Shown here in pieces: positions 36,201 to 45,467 of a DNA stretch of 64,000 nt. This stretch comes from Candidatus Omnitrophota bacterium. GTDB lineage: Bacteria; Omnitrophota; Gorgyraeia; Velamenicoccales; Velamenicoccaceae. The stretch lies in NCBI GenBank assembly GCA_003451585.1, contig DMEU01000004.1:22895-86894 (forward strand). Direction: 5' to 3'. A program made the position numbers and the translations under genes. Below the pieces are notes generated by a model, which searched no databases, was not told the DNA's origin, and saw nothing but the letters and a program-made list of their open reading frames with translations. Position 1 is the stretch's first letter; each line of letters starts with the position of its first letter.

Positions 36201-39200
36201 TACCTGGACAGCCACGTATCTTTTGCCTGCCGGCCAGAATTTAACTGCAAAGAAAGTATCTGTTACCGCGACAGATACAGCAGGCAATACTCCTACAACA
36301 ACGCAGGATGATACGGCTTTTAATGTTGACACGACCTCTCCTATAGTAACAGCTGCAAAGATCGCAGTCTTAGGCAACAATGGATTAAACGGCTCATTTT
36401 CATCAGGCGACACCGTAACAGTAAGCTGGGACAATACCGCCTCAGGTGATAACAATGCTGATATTTCAAGCGTCACAGTTGACTTCTCTCAGTTCGGAGG
36501 AGGTGCGGCCGTAGCTGCCTTACCCTCAAGCAATACCTGGACAGCCACGTATCTTTTGCCGGCGGATGTTGATCTGTCAAATAAGAAGGCATCTGTAACA
36601 GCAGCGGATGTTTCGGGCAATATTACAACAACACAGGATGATACAGCTTATAACGTAGATACCAAGCTGCCTGATGCTCCGACAGGGCTTGTCTTTACGC
36701 CTGCAGGCGGAACGGTTGTAGCAGACTATGTTAACAGTACAAATACCGGATTTACGGTTGGTTTTACCTCGCCTGGAGCTGAATATGCAGGAACAGCCCA
36801 CCTATATCTGGGTGGAAGCCTTTTGGCAACAGATGTTACTGCGTCTGTGGCCCAGGGAGCGACACAATACACATTGACCGGAAATGCCCAGTCGATTACG
36901 GACCTTGGTGCAGATGGCGCAAAGACGCTGACAGTAAAGATCCTTGACAGCGCGGGCAACACAGGCACTGAGTCCGTGGGCGTAAACGCCACAAAGGACA
37001 CGATTGTGCCAAGCGGCGGCTCCGTATCTTATACGAATAATGCCATATCCTATGCTCTTGGCGCAGATATCACCCTGGTAAACGGAAACGACGCATCTGG
37101 TATTGCTTCAAGGGTGCTGGTCAGGGCAGGCAAGGATTTTGCAAATGACACGGTAAGCGGTGCATTTGTCGACGGAGATTTTACTGCGACCGTTGCCACA
37201 GACCCGGTTTCATTGACACCTTATCCTGACGCAACTATCCAGGTAGGCAAGGCATACAAATATAGGTATGTAGAGACTGACAACGCAGGCAATGCGGCTA
37301 CTTATGCATCAGCAAACACGATTAAGTTTTTTGGAGACATAGCTTCTTATGCCATGCAGCCGGATTGGCCTGCTGCACCTACTGTGGCGGCCGGCGGCGA
37401 ACTATTAGGATTTGCTAAGTATGTAGTTACCAGAAAAGATGCGTTTGCCAACTCGGTGAGCGCAGGCAGCAACACGGCTTATCTATATTATACAAAGACA
37501 GCGGGAGGCAACCGCGTAGTCCAGATACAGGAATTCAGGGCTACAGAGAACGGTTCCGCCATTACTTCTATTGATATAACCCCGGGCAATTCAACCGTGG
37601 ATTTCTGGTATTATGAGGAGTTGATGGGTGCGTTCACTATAACGGTGTCAGATAATGCCGAGGCCCCGGACGGTGCAACAGGCTTGGCGGATGCCACTGA
37701 TTCCATAAATGTAGCGCATGGCGCGCCTGACCACTTAGGAGGGTTCGCCGGCGGGACGGTGCCGGCCCAGGTATATGCCGGACAGGAATTCACCCTGCCT
37801 GTGTTAAAGGCAGTGGATGCCTACCGCAACTTGTTAAATGACTCGTATGGCGCGACCCCGTATTCCGGCGCAAAGACCATTACCTATATATTTACAGGCA
37901 CGCCTGACGCTCCCAATGCCGCGACAAGCGGATATTATGATAGCTGGACTACCTCGGTTAATTTTACGAACGGTCTCTCCGATACTGTGGGCACCCCGCT
38001 TCTTACTACTTTATACCGCGCACAGTCAGGGGTGACGATAACGCCATCGTCTACTGTCAGCCAGGGCGGGGAATTTCCTGATGAACCCATAGTGGAAAAC
38101 CAGAGTTCCGACGCTATGGAGATCCTTCCGATAGCCCCGGACTACCTGGAATTCATGCAACAGCCTTCCGTAGAGTCGGTCATAAATACCGCTTTGGAGC
38201 AGCAGCCTATTATCGAGACCAGGGACTTTTACGGCAATAAGAACCCTGGGGTATTTTCAGTAACACTTTATGATTCCACATCAGGGGTAACTTTCAGCGA
38301 CGGCGACGGCGCGTTGTCTGCGGACGCCAACCCGCTGGATACCATAGCTGGTACTGCGACGTTCGGAGGAGTGCGTTACAACCTGCCTGGCACCATATAT
38401 CTATACGCAGAGGTGTCCGGCATATCACCTGCGTTCTCTAATGCCATAGCATTCGTGACAGGTGCCTCAAGCTCGGTCGAGGCCGCTCTAGCGCCGGTAA
38501 CGAACTTCAGCCTAATACCTGCCAAAGATACCGAGGCCGATAAATTCTCGGTCCTTAAATTTAAGGTAAACGATAAAGGCGGAGATGTCATACCTACCCT
38601 TATAGACAGGATAGAGGTGGTGATAGGCGGCTCCGGGGCAAACGCGTCCACAGACATAGCCTGGGCCGAGCTTTTGGCAGACGGTGTGCGCATAGCCACA
38701 GCGAGCGGCGCGTCAATAACCAATACCGCTCTTATATTCGGCGGCACGCGTAACGGAGATTCTATCGCCGCCTTGCACTCCGTGCCGGATAACACGACGG
38801 TGGAATACACGGTAAATATTTATATGAAACCAAGCAAGCTTACCGCCATAGACGGCAATACTTATACATTCGGCATCGATACCGCTAATGTCTATTCTGA
38901 TACAGGCCTTTCTTCAGGCATAGGTGGCGCAAGTGGCCAGGTGGCGACCGTTACCGGCACTATTACCGTGGTCGCCTCGCACCTTGAGATATTGAGGGCC
39001 GCTGATGACGCCGCATCTATCTCCGTCAACGCAGGGGCGTCTACCGATATTAAATTGCGCGCAGTAGATCCCAACAATAATATAGACCGTGATTACGGCG
39101 GTACCCATACGTTTAAATTTTCCGGCCTTGGTCCGGTCGGCGGCAATAATCCTTTAGCGTACGGGGCCGTATTTGGTAATAGCAAGACATTCAGTTTTAC

Positions 39201-42200
39201 GACTGGCACTTCAGTAACAGGCGCGCTCGTAGCTTATAAGAAAGAAGCCGCCTCTGTCAGCATGGTGGAATATGAGGTCGATGGTGTTACCCCCAAGGCT
39301 TACCTTAGTATGCCTCTTGCCGTGGATGTTGCTGCAGGCTCAGCTTCCATGATAGGCGTATCCAGCGGCAATAACCAGACAGGCGCGGTCAACGGGCCTC
39401 TTATCAATTCTCTGATCGCATTGGTATCTGATGCTTACGGCAACCCCGCGCAGGGTGTTAACGTGTCTTTTGCCACGGGTTCTTATCCGGGCGGGGCGAC
39501 TGGTTATTCCGTAACACCTTTGTCTGCGTCCAGTAGTGCCAGCGGCCTGGTGTCCACAGCATTTACCTTAGGTAATTTAGAGGGAACATACACAGCCACA
39601 GCGACATCAGCGGGCCTGACAGGTTCGCCCCTCACATTCACGGCCTCAGCGCTTGCCCCTACGGCTATGAATATAGTCAGCGGTACCCCGCAGAGCGACA
39701 AGAAGGTGACAGAGGCGTGCGCGCCCTTCGTGGTAGAGATAATGGCAGGCGCTTCGCCTGTGCCGAACGCCACCGTTAATTTCAGTATTACAAGCGTTCC
39801 GTCAGGCGCGGCAGGTCAGGTATTATCAGCGGCGTCGGCTGTGACGGACTCTTCCGGCCGGGCGTCGACCGTTCTTACACTAGGCGATAAGATCGGGACT
39901 TATACCGTCCGTGCCTCCTATAGTTCTTATGTCCAGGATTTTACGGTCAACTCGCAGCCCGGCGTGCCTTATAAGGTGGTATTGACAGGCCCGAGCTCGG
40001 TAAAAGCAGGTGAGATGTCAACGGCATTCGCCTTATCTGTCCAGGATGAGCACAGTAACTACAGCCCTGTGGATACCAATACGGTCTTTAATCTATCCAT
40101 GGCGCCTTCCGTCACCGGGGTGTTTTATACTGATGCCGCAGGCCTAAACCCTGTTGCAGGCGGCCAGATAACCATAAATTTCGGCTCAAGCAATATAAAT
40201 CTTTATTATAAAGATGATGTTACTGCCAGCCTTACCATAGGCGCCTCTTATGCAAGCGGACAAACCGGATTGACCGTAACTGCGGACGGCTTACCATTCA
40301 CTGTCATACCGGCGGATGTCGGATACTTCACGGTTACAGGCAGTACAGCGGTTATGGATGCAGGCAGCACCCGTGCTATCACCGTTACGGCTTATGATCT
40401 ACAGGGTAATGTAAAGACCGATTACGCGGGCAGTATAAATGTTGTTTTCTCAGGGGCCGATCCTTCGCCTTCGCCAAGCAGTCAGGCGCCGACAGTAAAC
40501 GGCACGCTTTTCGGCACCTCGACCGCCCTTACTTTTGCAAATGGCGAGGCAACAGGGACCTTGGCGCTTTATAAGGCACAGACGGTAACCATAAAGGCAA
40601 CCGCGGGCTCCACGACTACGCCTGACCTTAATGACTTATCTTTTGTTGTTAGGCATATTGCCGTAAACCATCTGAAATTCGGCGCTAACCTGCCCACGCC
40701 GCAGAACGCGGGCACGGCATTTGATCTTGAGACCTCGATAGACGCCGTAGACTTATACGATAATATCTGCGACGGCGCTAACGGGGCCACGGCGTATAAC
40801 TCACTGTCCAAGACCATTACCTATATATTAAGCGGGACTTCCAACGGGCCTGAAACAGGCACGGATGTATTCACCAATGTCGTGGCTTTTGTCAGCGGCA
40901 GGACCACAACACCGCTGTCGGCCACATTATATAGGGCGCAGAACACCACTGTAACGCCTTCCACAGTAGGCATAGACGGCGTAAACGTGGCTTCAAATGC
41001 CGTAACAGTTAATTACAGGGTGGTAGACCACCTGCGTTTTTCCCAACAGCCTTCGACGTCAGGCAGTACGAACCAGGCTTTACCTCAACAGCCTATCGTC
41101 GCTGTAGTAGACCAGTATGGCAACCCTGTGAAGAGCGCTTCAGCGCAGATAACCTTACGGGCCAGCACCACGACAGGCAGTTATACTGCCGCATCCAACG
41201 GGACCCTGAGCGCGACAACCCTTAACAAGAGCATAACGGACGGCCAGGCCGAATTCGCGAATCTGAAGTATAGCTATCCTGAAAATATCTATTTAGAAGC
41301 CGCGGCTGTCTCCGCCTATGGCCTGACGCAGGTGTATTCTTTCCAGATATCATTCGGGACGGCAGAGGATCTTTCTATAGCCAAAGTGGCGCAGGCCGGC
41401 ACTATTTCGTCTCTGGCTTACGCATCAGCTTCAGCCGGCCCTGTTTTGGGTTTTACCATAACCGACGCGGGCACAGACGGCTATTCCGGCAAGATAAAAC
41501 AGATCATCATAAACAATACAAACACCGGTTCAACAGTCGGATGGTCCAATTTTATAGCCGGCGCCCTTATATCCGACGGAACGTCAGAGGTGCAGGCGTA
41601 TTCTATAGCGAATAATAAGATCACTTTCGGTAGCGGAGCGAGCACTTTATATACAGTAGCCGAAGGGTCGTCTAAGACGTATACTTTAAAACTTATTTTG
41701 AAATCGCCTCTGCCGGCAGGCGCGGATAATGAAGTGTTCGATTTCAAGGTGGATGTCGTAGCAGGGGATATTCCTTTAGATGAGCTGGGTTCTAAGTTCC
41801 AGTCGTCAGCGCTCGCGGTCACCGACGCTTCTACTATAATTGTACAGGCTACTAATTTTAAGATCACCTCCGGCGTAAGCCAGTTGAACGCTGGGAATTC
41901 CGGGGCGTCCACTTTAAAGGCGGCCGACGCTAACGGCAACGTCGATGAAGATTATACCGGAGACCACGCGCTTGTGTTCAGCGGAGCGACGGTGTCGCCT
42001 AAAGGGAATAAGGCTACCGCGGCAGTCGCAAGCTCAGTGGAATTTGCGGATACCTATGGCGCGTCAACTCCTTCGGTGGTCGTGCCTTTCGCCGCGGGTG
42101 TTAATTCTGCCGCGGTGAACATTACGCCGTATAAGGCCGAGATTGCATCTATCAGGGTATATGAGCCCGCAGGACCGTATGGAGCCGCTATAGGGACGTC

Positions 42201-44148
42201 GTCCTCTGACGCGTTACAGTGGATAGTCATAGGAGGCGCGGCATACCAGTTGTTATGGACGACGGAACCAAATACAACGGTGGTCGCTAATGCCCCGTGG
42301 GCAGAATTTGTGGTAAGCGTTACCGACGAATACGGAAATACAGCCGCAAGCGCGGTAGATGTTACCGTCAATGTTAGCGGGGGTAGTTTGGCTGCCGGTT
42401 GTGTTAATACCGTCGCGGCGGTCTCCGGTAAGGCAAGCTTTACTAATTTCAAGACAACAGCGTCCACGTATCCTGCGGCTATATTTGTTACAGGCACCGC
42501 GCCCGGGATATCCGTGGATGCACCGCAGTTTGGCCCGATCTCTTTGGCGGAAAAATATGACATTATCTTGAACGTTAAGGATTCGGTGACCAATTCAGCC
42601 TTGCCTGAGATAACGCCTCAGGTCCTGCTGGGTGAAACCGTCGTTTACGCCCCGGGCAAGGGCAACAGCCCGTTTACATTCCAGTTGCCGTATGGTACTT
42701 ATACCCTCAGTCTCGATAAAGAGAAGTATGTCCAGAGTAACGTCGAGAAGACCGCCGGCGTAGGTGATGATGCCTCCGATGGCAGTACTGACAATGCTAT
42801 CACCTGGTTAGTTTATATGACGTCTTTGGAAGAGGCCACGGCCGACTACCAGGTAAAGAGTTCGTTCGTATATGACGAGGATCTAGACTTGTTGACCTCC
42901 AGGTTGTGGCTTGAGAGGAGAGGCAAGCTTATAGTGAACAGCGCGGATGCCATCAATAAGCTCGGAGATGCGTCTATTCAGGTCTATGATGAGACGGCGA
43001 ATAGCTGGATGACGGCGCTGAATATACCGCACCCGGCCTTTACCGATTACACGAACGGCGTCTACAGGATAGAGGTATCTGATGTCACCAAAGCGGGAGG
43101 GGCCATACAATTGACATCCGGAAAGACATATTTTGGCCGCTGCACGATAAATTACGGCGGCGCGGACGGCACGGGCAAGGCTTATGAAACAGGCGCCACA
43201 TTTACGATAACCATATCGCAGTCTTTAAAGCAGGTGACCGATGAGATCGCGGCAATGAGCACTCAGGTGGCAACCGAAGTCGCCGGGGTAAAGACCGTCG
43301 TGGCCCAGGAAGCCGAGACCACGCGCGCCGGAGTTACCGCGGTAAAGACAGAGACCGCCAAGATACTTACAGCGACGGAATCCACTATCCCTGAAAAGAT
43401 CACGAGCTCCGAGACAAAGATAACTACGCAATTGACCACCATAGAAAAGTCCCAGATATTGAACCGCGAGAGCATAGTGATGCTCGGCTCTACTATCGTG
43501 ATACGTTACCGCACCTACTCGGGTGCCGCGCCTATTATAACGGTCTATGACCCTGATAATGTAATAAGGGTAGGGGGCGCTCCTATGACGGAGGCAACGC
43601 CAGGCATTTACCAGTATGCCGTGACATTTGCCGGCGGCTGGCCGAGGGGTGATTATTCGATCGTCTGCTCGGAACCCACTTACGGCACGATGGACGCTAT
43701 TACGATAAGCGCCAAGACGACGGATATTGAAAATGTTTCAAGCGACGTAAATGCCGTCTTGGGGAGTGTCTCACCGGTACGCGACATCAAGTCTTCTGTT
43801 GACGCCTTCTCCGCGGCATTCAATATAATCGAGGACAATATAGCCCGCGCCGCTGAGGCGCTTGCCGGTGTCCAGGCAGGGACCTCCGACGCTGAGGCCG
43901 CGGCAGGACAATTAGAGGCCGTATTCAATAACCTAAAGCAGATGAGCGCCAAGATTCATGAGTTAGGCGCCACTGTAGGATATGACTTAGAAAAGCTTTA
44001 TGATGTCAACGAGGCAAGGGCTAAAGACATAGGTTACATCCGCAACAAGACCCAGGAATTAAAAGCGCTGCTGCTTTTAAGCCAACAGATGATGGAAGGC
44101 GCCGCCAAAGAGGAGCCCGTAGTCCAGACGTGGTTTGAATTTAGATAA
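33220..44148 (+). CDS. giant secreted multidomain repeat protein (3,642 residues)
   Basis: A signal peptide covers about residues 1-28. Residues 95-540 hold seven or eight modules of about 60 residues with the pattern LDSSGKPHIAW...YTRWNGSAWTKADG, likely a beta-propeller. Residues about 690-810 resemble a fibronectin/Ig sheet (YKWHARVRDAQGRTSGW). Three modules of about 111 residues follow (817-1147), then many Ig-like or invasin-type domains: QQPSVESVINTALEQQPII near 1640, VSDAYGNPAQGVNVSFATG near 2070 and a VDQYGNPV module near 2620. Residues about 3335-3410 are probable coiled coil (QVTDEIAAMSTQVATEV), and a second helical stretch ends the protein. No C-terminal anchor or sorting signal is visible. 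A signal-peptide/transmembrane protein encoded at 44617 may be its partner. It is probably a surface adhesin or cell-contact protein; giant proteins are reported in Omnitrophota. Confidence 0.85.
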   Translation: MNIKRLKILPLGLAALAAAIFFVGPGVASVGTPRTWTSQQDFTNNNGDTGNTTSSQVVLTPGGDVTLQGVMQWMKQGGGSGSEILSSTEDFYFYVNNEKKDAQILFDSTGKPHIFWMGHQTSDPRNLCYTRWNGSAWTKADGATPGYDVIGQIKWYVADSVNFIVRLDSSDLPHILVAHTASNAYVGYKRRVGAVWKNAAGTTDLGTGFETLFADGAGHYRVNMLLDSNNRPHVIYEDFLSSTSSLIYYQEFNGTTWTKADGATAGRDQINISSGHHKSTNLLLDSSGKPHIAWRYSDSTNSIYDIYYTRWSGSAWVKADGTEGQDNVSNTPAAVSDYPEFILDNNGAPRIVWLDGTSLKYSWWNGSAWSMASGSAGADTIASNSRGFSFKLDSSNRPRIAWTISVFEDLSYTQWNGTAWTKADNVTAGNDTPIADTPGGDWYVRLELDASGYPVLVWDTAGWGWTGVYDAYGQPIYDYIMNYPDPAYTRWDGSNWKKADGTAGYDVLESVIDTMYFVTDFSINPSTGLPHILFTRHKGPGSYQKELKHITYGSGSYLTPGTIGGSAASIGLRYDVDPGAANDVRARWTSLDWSPISFPGNATSSYAVKFKIRGADTTDGLSSAGWYGPGGATTVDNWASGHYFGQVYGSVETSKTIPAAIGGTRYADILVRLESSGAGTPTLGSVTLNYETLDAPLVGSLTQYRADGITEVLQGGLAGADVVLKASGLSGLSDSTNVLAEFEIAEYSPTNMPFSNIGTDGSVISGGISSAIISGGFVEGRTYKWHARVRDAQGRTSGWTNYESGVPTDPDFETGDMTAPTVTALFITVTGATGNGGVFKGGNTITVSWDNSVLGDNNADISSVTVDFSQFGGNSAALAANAGNVWSASYALPGGVNYSNKKVSVKAIDAMNNNTTTQDADAYSIDTTSPAVTAAKIAVSGNTGVAGKFKTGDTVTVSWDNTASGDNNADISSVTVDFSQFGGGAAVSASNSSNTWTATYLLPAGQNLTAKKVSVTATDTAGNTPTTTQDDTAFNVDTTSPIVTAAKIAVLGNNGLNGSFSSGDTVTVSWDNTASGDNNADISSVTVDFSQFGGGAAVAALPSSNTWTATYLLPADVDLSNKKASVTAADVSGNITTTQDDTAYNVDTKLPDAPTGLVFTPAGGTVVADYVNSTNTGFTVGFTSPGAEYAGTAHLYLGGSLLATDVTASVAQGATQYTLTGNAQSITDLGADGAKTLTVKILDSAGNTGTESVGVNATKDTIVPSGGSVSYTNNAISYALGADITLVNGNDASGIASRVLVRAGKDFANDTVSGAFVDGDFTATVATDPVSLTPYPDATIQVGKAYKYRYVETDNAGNAATYASANTIKFFGDIASYAMQPDWPAAPTVAAGGELLGFAKYVVTRKDAFANSVSAGSNTAYLYYTKTAGGNRVVQIQEFRATENGSAITSIDITPGNSTVDFWYYEELMGAFTITVSDNAEAPDGATGLADATDSINVAHGAPDHLGGFAGGTVPAQVYAGQEFTLPVLKAVDAYRNLLNDSYGATPYSGAKTITYIFTGTPDAPNAATSGYYDSWTTSVNFTNGLSDTVGTPLLTTLYRAQSGVTITPSSTVSQGGEFPDEPIVENQSSDAMEILPIAPDYLEFMQQPSVESVINTALEQQPIIETRDFYGNKNPGVFSVTLYDSTSGVTFSDGDGALSADANPLDTIAGTATFGGVRYNLPGTIYLYAEVSGISPAFSNAIAFVTGASSSVEAALAPVTNFSLIPAKDTEADKFSVLKFKVNDKGGDVIPTLIDRIEVVIGGSGANASTDIAWAELLADGVRIATASGASITNTALIFGGTRNGDSIAALHSVPDNTTVEYTVNIYMKPSKLTAIDGNTYTFGIDTANVYSDTGLSSGIGGASGQVATVTGTITVVASHLEILRAADDAASISVNAGASTDIKLRAVDPNNNIDRDYGGTHTFKFSGLGPVGGNNPLAYGAVFGNSKTFSFTTGTSVTGALVAYKKEAASVSMVEYEVDGVTPKAYLSMPLAVDVAAGSASMIGVSSGNNQTGAVNGPLINSLIALVSDAYGNPAQGVNVSFATGSYPGGATGYSVTPLSASSSASGLVSTAFTLGNLEGTYTATATSAGLTGSPLTFTASALAPTAMNIVSGTPQSDKKVTEACAPFVVEIMAGASPVPNATVNFSITSVPSGAAGQVLSAASAVTDSSGRASTVLTLGDKIGTYTVRASYSSYVQDFTVNSQPGVPYKVVLTGPSSVKAGEMSTAFALSVQDEHSNYSPVDTNTVFNLSMAPSVTGVFYTDAAGLNPVAGGQITINFGSSNINLYYKDDVTASLTIGASYASGQTGLTVTADGLPFTVIPADVGYFTVTGSTAVMDAGSTRAITVTAYDLQGNVKTDYAGSINVVFSGADPSPSPSSQAPTVNGTLFGTSTALTFANGEATGTLALYKAQTVTIKATAGSTTTPDLNDLSFVVRHIAVNHLKFGANLPTPQNAGTAFDLETSIDAVDLYDNICDGANGATAYNSLSKTITYILSGTSNGPETGTDVFTNVVAFVSGRTTTPLSATLYRAQNTTVTPSTVGIDGVNVASNAVTVNYRVVDHLRFSQQPSTSGSTNQALPQQPIVAVVDQYGNPVKSASAQITLRASTTTGSYTAASNGTLSATTLNKSITDGQAEFANLKYSYPENIYLEAAAVSAYGLTQVYSFQISFGTAEDLSIAKVAQAGTISSLAYASASAGPVLGFTITDAGTDGYSGKIKQIIINNTNTGSTVGWSNFIAGALISDGTSEVQAYSIANNKITFGSGASTLYTVAEGSSKTYTLKLILKSPLPAGADNEVFDFKVDVVAGDIPLDELGSKFQSSALAVTDASTIIVQATNFKITSGVSQLNAGNSGASTLKAADANGNVDEDYTGDHALVFSGATVSPKGNKATAAVASSVEFADTYGASTPSVVVPFAAGVNSAAVNITPYKAEIASIRVYEPAGPYGAAIGTSSSDALQWIVIGGAAYQLLWTTEPNTTVVANAPWAEFVVSVTDEYGNTAASAVDVTVNVSGGSLAAGCVNTVAAVSGKASFTNFKTTASTYPAAIFVTGTAPGISVDAPQFGPISLAEKYDIILNVKDSVTNSALPEITPQVLLGETVVYAPGKGNSPFTFQLPYGTYTLSLDKEKYVQSNVEKTAGVGDDASDGSTDNAITWLVYMTSLEEATADYQVKSSFVYDEDLDLLTSRLWLERRGKLIVNSADAINKLGDASIQVYDETANSWMTALNIPHPAFTDYTNGVYRIEVSDVTKAGGAIQLTSGKTYFGRCTINYGGADGTGKAYETGATFTITISQSLKQVTDEIAAMSTQVATEVAGVKTVVAQEAETTRAGVTAVKTETAKILTATESTIPEKITSSETKITTQLTTIEKSQILNRESIVMLGSTIVIRYRTYSGAAPIITVYDPDNVIRVGGAPMTEATPGIYQYAVTFAGGWPRGDYSIVCSEPTYGTMDAITISAKTTDIENVSSDVNAVLGSVSPVRDIKSSVDAFSAAFNIIEDNIARAAEALAGVQAGTSDAEAAAGQLEAVFNNLKQMSAKIHELGATVGYDLEKLYDVNEARAKDIGYIRNKTQELKALLLLSQQMMEGAAKEEPVVQTWFEFR
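36071..36235 (+). repeat. direct repeat copy 1 within the giant gene
   Basis: About 165 bases nearly identical to 36404-36568, offset exactly 333 bases (111 codons). It encodes the SGDTVTVSWDN / VDFSQFGGGAAV module. A more diverged third copy starts near 35745. Confidence 0.85.
36404..36568 (+). repeat. direct repeat copy 2 within the giant gene
   Basis: Second copy of the module repeat at 36071. The central hundred bases differ at only one position; differences cluster in a 12-base segment after the GGGAAV codons. Confidence 0.85.
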
Positions 44149-44150
44149 AG

Positions 44151-44206
44151 CTAGGGGCTAGGGATTAGGGACTAGGTTCTAGGGGTTAGGGATTAGGGGC
44201 TAGGGA
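44151..44206 (+). repeat. left arm: eight G-rich heptamers (YTAGGGR) before S23 gene 2
   Basis: Exactly eight 7-base units of consensus YTAGGGR (one is CTAGGTT) fill 56 bases from just after the giant gene's stop to the S23 start. The last unit, CTAGGGA, serves as its ribosome-binding site. The inverted arm is at 44571. Confidence 0.9.
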
Positions 44207-44209
44207 AGA

Positions 44210-44563
44210 GTGATTAAGAGCTATAAAGATTTAGAAGTCTGGAAGAGAAGTATTAAGTTTGTTAAAAAGATTTATCAAATTACACAAGAGTTTCCAAGAG
44301 AAGAAATATACGGATTAAGCAGCCAGATAAGAAGATCTGCGGTATCTGTTCCTTCTAATATTGCAGAGGGAAGAAGCAGGCAACATACCAATGAGTTAAT
44401 CCAGTTTTTATATATTGCTTTAAGTTCTTGTGCTGAATGTGAAACGCAGATCATAATTGCTTTTGAATTGGAATATTTAAAAGAGGTAAAAGAGAAAGAG
44501 TTGTTGGAAGAGCTTGACCAAATTGGTAAAATGTTAAGGGGTTTAATCAAGAGTTTGAAGTAA
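44210..44563 (+). CDS. S23/IVP-type four-helix-bundle protein, copy 2
   Basis: 117 residues with the complete family signature: YKDLEVWKRSIKFV in helix 1, GLSSQIRRSAVSVPSNIAEG in helix 2, NELIQFLYIALSSCAECETQ in helix 3 and LDQIGKMLRGLIKSLK in helix 4. It matches the family's usual length. The start is GTG 44210, three bases after the last heptamer, whose AGGGA can pair with 16S rRNA. The coding sequence is markedly AT-rich compared with the giant gene and the following gene, suggesting a separate origin. The heptamer arms on both sides are in inverted orientation. The DNA- or RNA-binding partner is unknown; Avd, a homologue, forms a basic pentameric barrel. Confidence 0.95.
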   Translation: MIKSYKDLEVWKRSIKFVKKIYQITQEFPREEIYGLSSQIRRSAVSVPSNIAEGRSRQHTNELIQFLYIALSSCAECETQIIIAFELEYLKEVKEKELLEELDQIGKMLRGLIKSLK

Positions 44564-44570
44564 TTTTTTA

Positions 44571-44604
44571 CTAGTCCCTAGCCCCTAGTCCCTAGACCCT
44601 AAAC
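44571..44604 (+). repeat. right arm: inverted heptamers (CTAGNCC) after S23 gene 2
   Basis: About five 7-base units such as CTAGTCC, CTAGCCC and CTAGACC, reverse complements of the left-arm class. They begin seven bases after the S23 stop. The next gene starts 12 bases after the arm, behind GAAGG. Confidence 0.9.
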
Positions 44605-44616
44605 ACGAAGGTAAAC

Positions 44617-45420
44617 ATGACTACTCTATTTAAAAGCAAAACTTGGATAATAGCCCTACTTTTAACTTTCTGGCTCGCCTATGATGTTTCAGCTTCGATA
44701 GTCGTGCGGGCGGTGGTAGTTAATCCATCCGCGTCACAGAAACGGACCGTGCCGTTCCGTTCATTTCTGCCTAAAGAGATAAAACCTGAGAACATCGTCG
44801 ACTCCGGCGGGCTGGACGTGGCCTATGACGCTAAAGAAGGCGCGTATTATGTATCCAAGGATTTTGAGCTGGGGCCGAAGGAGACCATGACCATAGAGAT
44901 AGAGATGGAGGATGTCTGGCGTATCCCCCAGGCCGAGATAACTTTCTTGAAGGAGGAAGCAATAAAAATAGTAAAGGTCCTGTCTAATACGGATTACTTT
45001 GAGCGCGCGAACTATTTAAAGAACAGTATCGATAGCAAGCTTAACCAGGTGGAGCACAGCCAGGAAGTGCAGAACCCTAGCCCGGGCGGTTATATCTCAG
45101 ATTACAGGGAGAACATTAAACTGATGGAGTCCGTGAAGGCGGACCTTGCGGCGGCCAAGACGCTCGTGGCTGAGGCCAAAACAATAGCGCCTATGTTGAC
45201 CTGGAAGCTCATTATAGCCGTCCTTGTCTTCTTAGGTATACTTGGGCTCGTCTTTTTTATCGTATGGCAGAAACAGATCAAAAACCTGTCCGAATTGACG
45301 GAAGATTATGGCGCTCCGGAAAAGCCGCGCGAAACAGCCCCGCACGAAGAAGGCGAAAGAAGGCAAGCCAAAGAGGACAAAAAATCAGGCATCTCTGATA
45401 TCGAGGAACGTCTCAAATGA
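44617..45420 (+). CDS. exported membrane-anchored protein of unknown function, downstream of the giant gene
   Basis: 267 residues: signal peptide (about 1-27), an extracytoplasmic beta-rich domain (VVRAVVVNPSASQKRTVPFRSFLPKEI, then ETMTIEIEMEDVW), a helical part likely to be coiled coil (residues 105-190), one membrane helix (about 193-216) and a charged cytoplasmic tail rich in Lys and Glu. I do not recognise the family. Its beta domain followed by a helical stalk and anchor, and its place after a giant exported protein that lacks an anchor but ends in helices, make it a candidate surface-retention partner. An S23 element was inserted between the two. The stop codon is part of a hairpin. Confidence 0.7.
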   Translation: MTTLFKSKTWIIALLLTFWLAYDVSASIVVRAVVVNPSASQKRTVPFRSFLPKEIKPENIVDSGGLDVAYDAKEGAYYVSKDFELGPKETMTIEIEMEDVWRIPQAEITFLKEEAIKIVKVLSNTDYFERANYLKNSIDSKLNQVEHSQEVQNPSPGGYISDYRENIKLMESVKADLAAAKTLVAEAKTIAPMLTWKLIIAVLVFLGILGLVFFIVWQKQIKNLSELTEDYGAPEKPRETAPHEEGERRQAKEDKKSGISDIEERLK

Positions 45421-45450
45421 TACAAAAGAGGTTTGTCCCCTTTTGTATCA
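45418..45450 (+). repeat. hairpin overlapping a stop codon
   Basis: TGATACAAAAG and CTTTTGTATCA form perfect 11-bp arms around an 11-base loop. The first three bases are the stop of the preceding gene. It is REP-like and may protect the mRNA 3' end. Confidence 0.65.
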
Positions 45451-45467
45451 GATAGGGAATAAGAGGG

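Noticed and set aside
36156..42593. Long minus-strand open frames inside the giant gene (for example 38376-38810 and 42054-42593)
   Set aside because: They are shadows of the Thr/Ala/Gly-rich, codon-biased + strand sequence, lack ribosome-binding sites and encode low-complexity products.
44210..44563. S23 genes as markers of a 23S rRNA intervening sequence
   Set aside because: No rRNA sequence surrounds any of the three copies; all neighbours are protein genes.
44151..44604. CRISPR array interpretation of the tandem repeats
   Set aside because: Units are 6-8 bases, degenerate, without spacers, and no cas genes are present.
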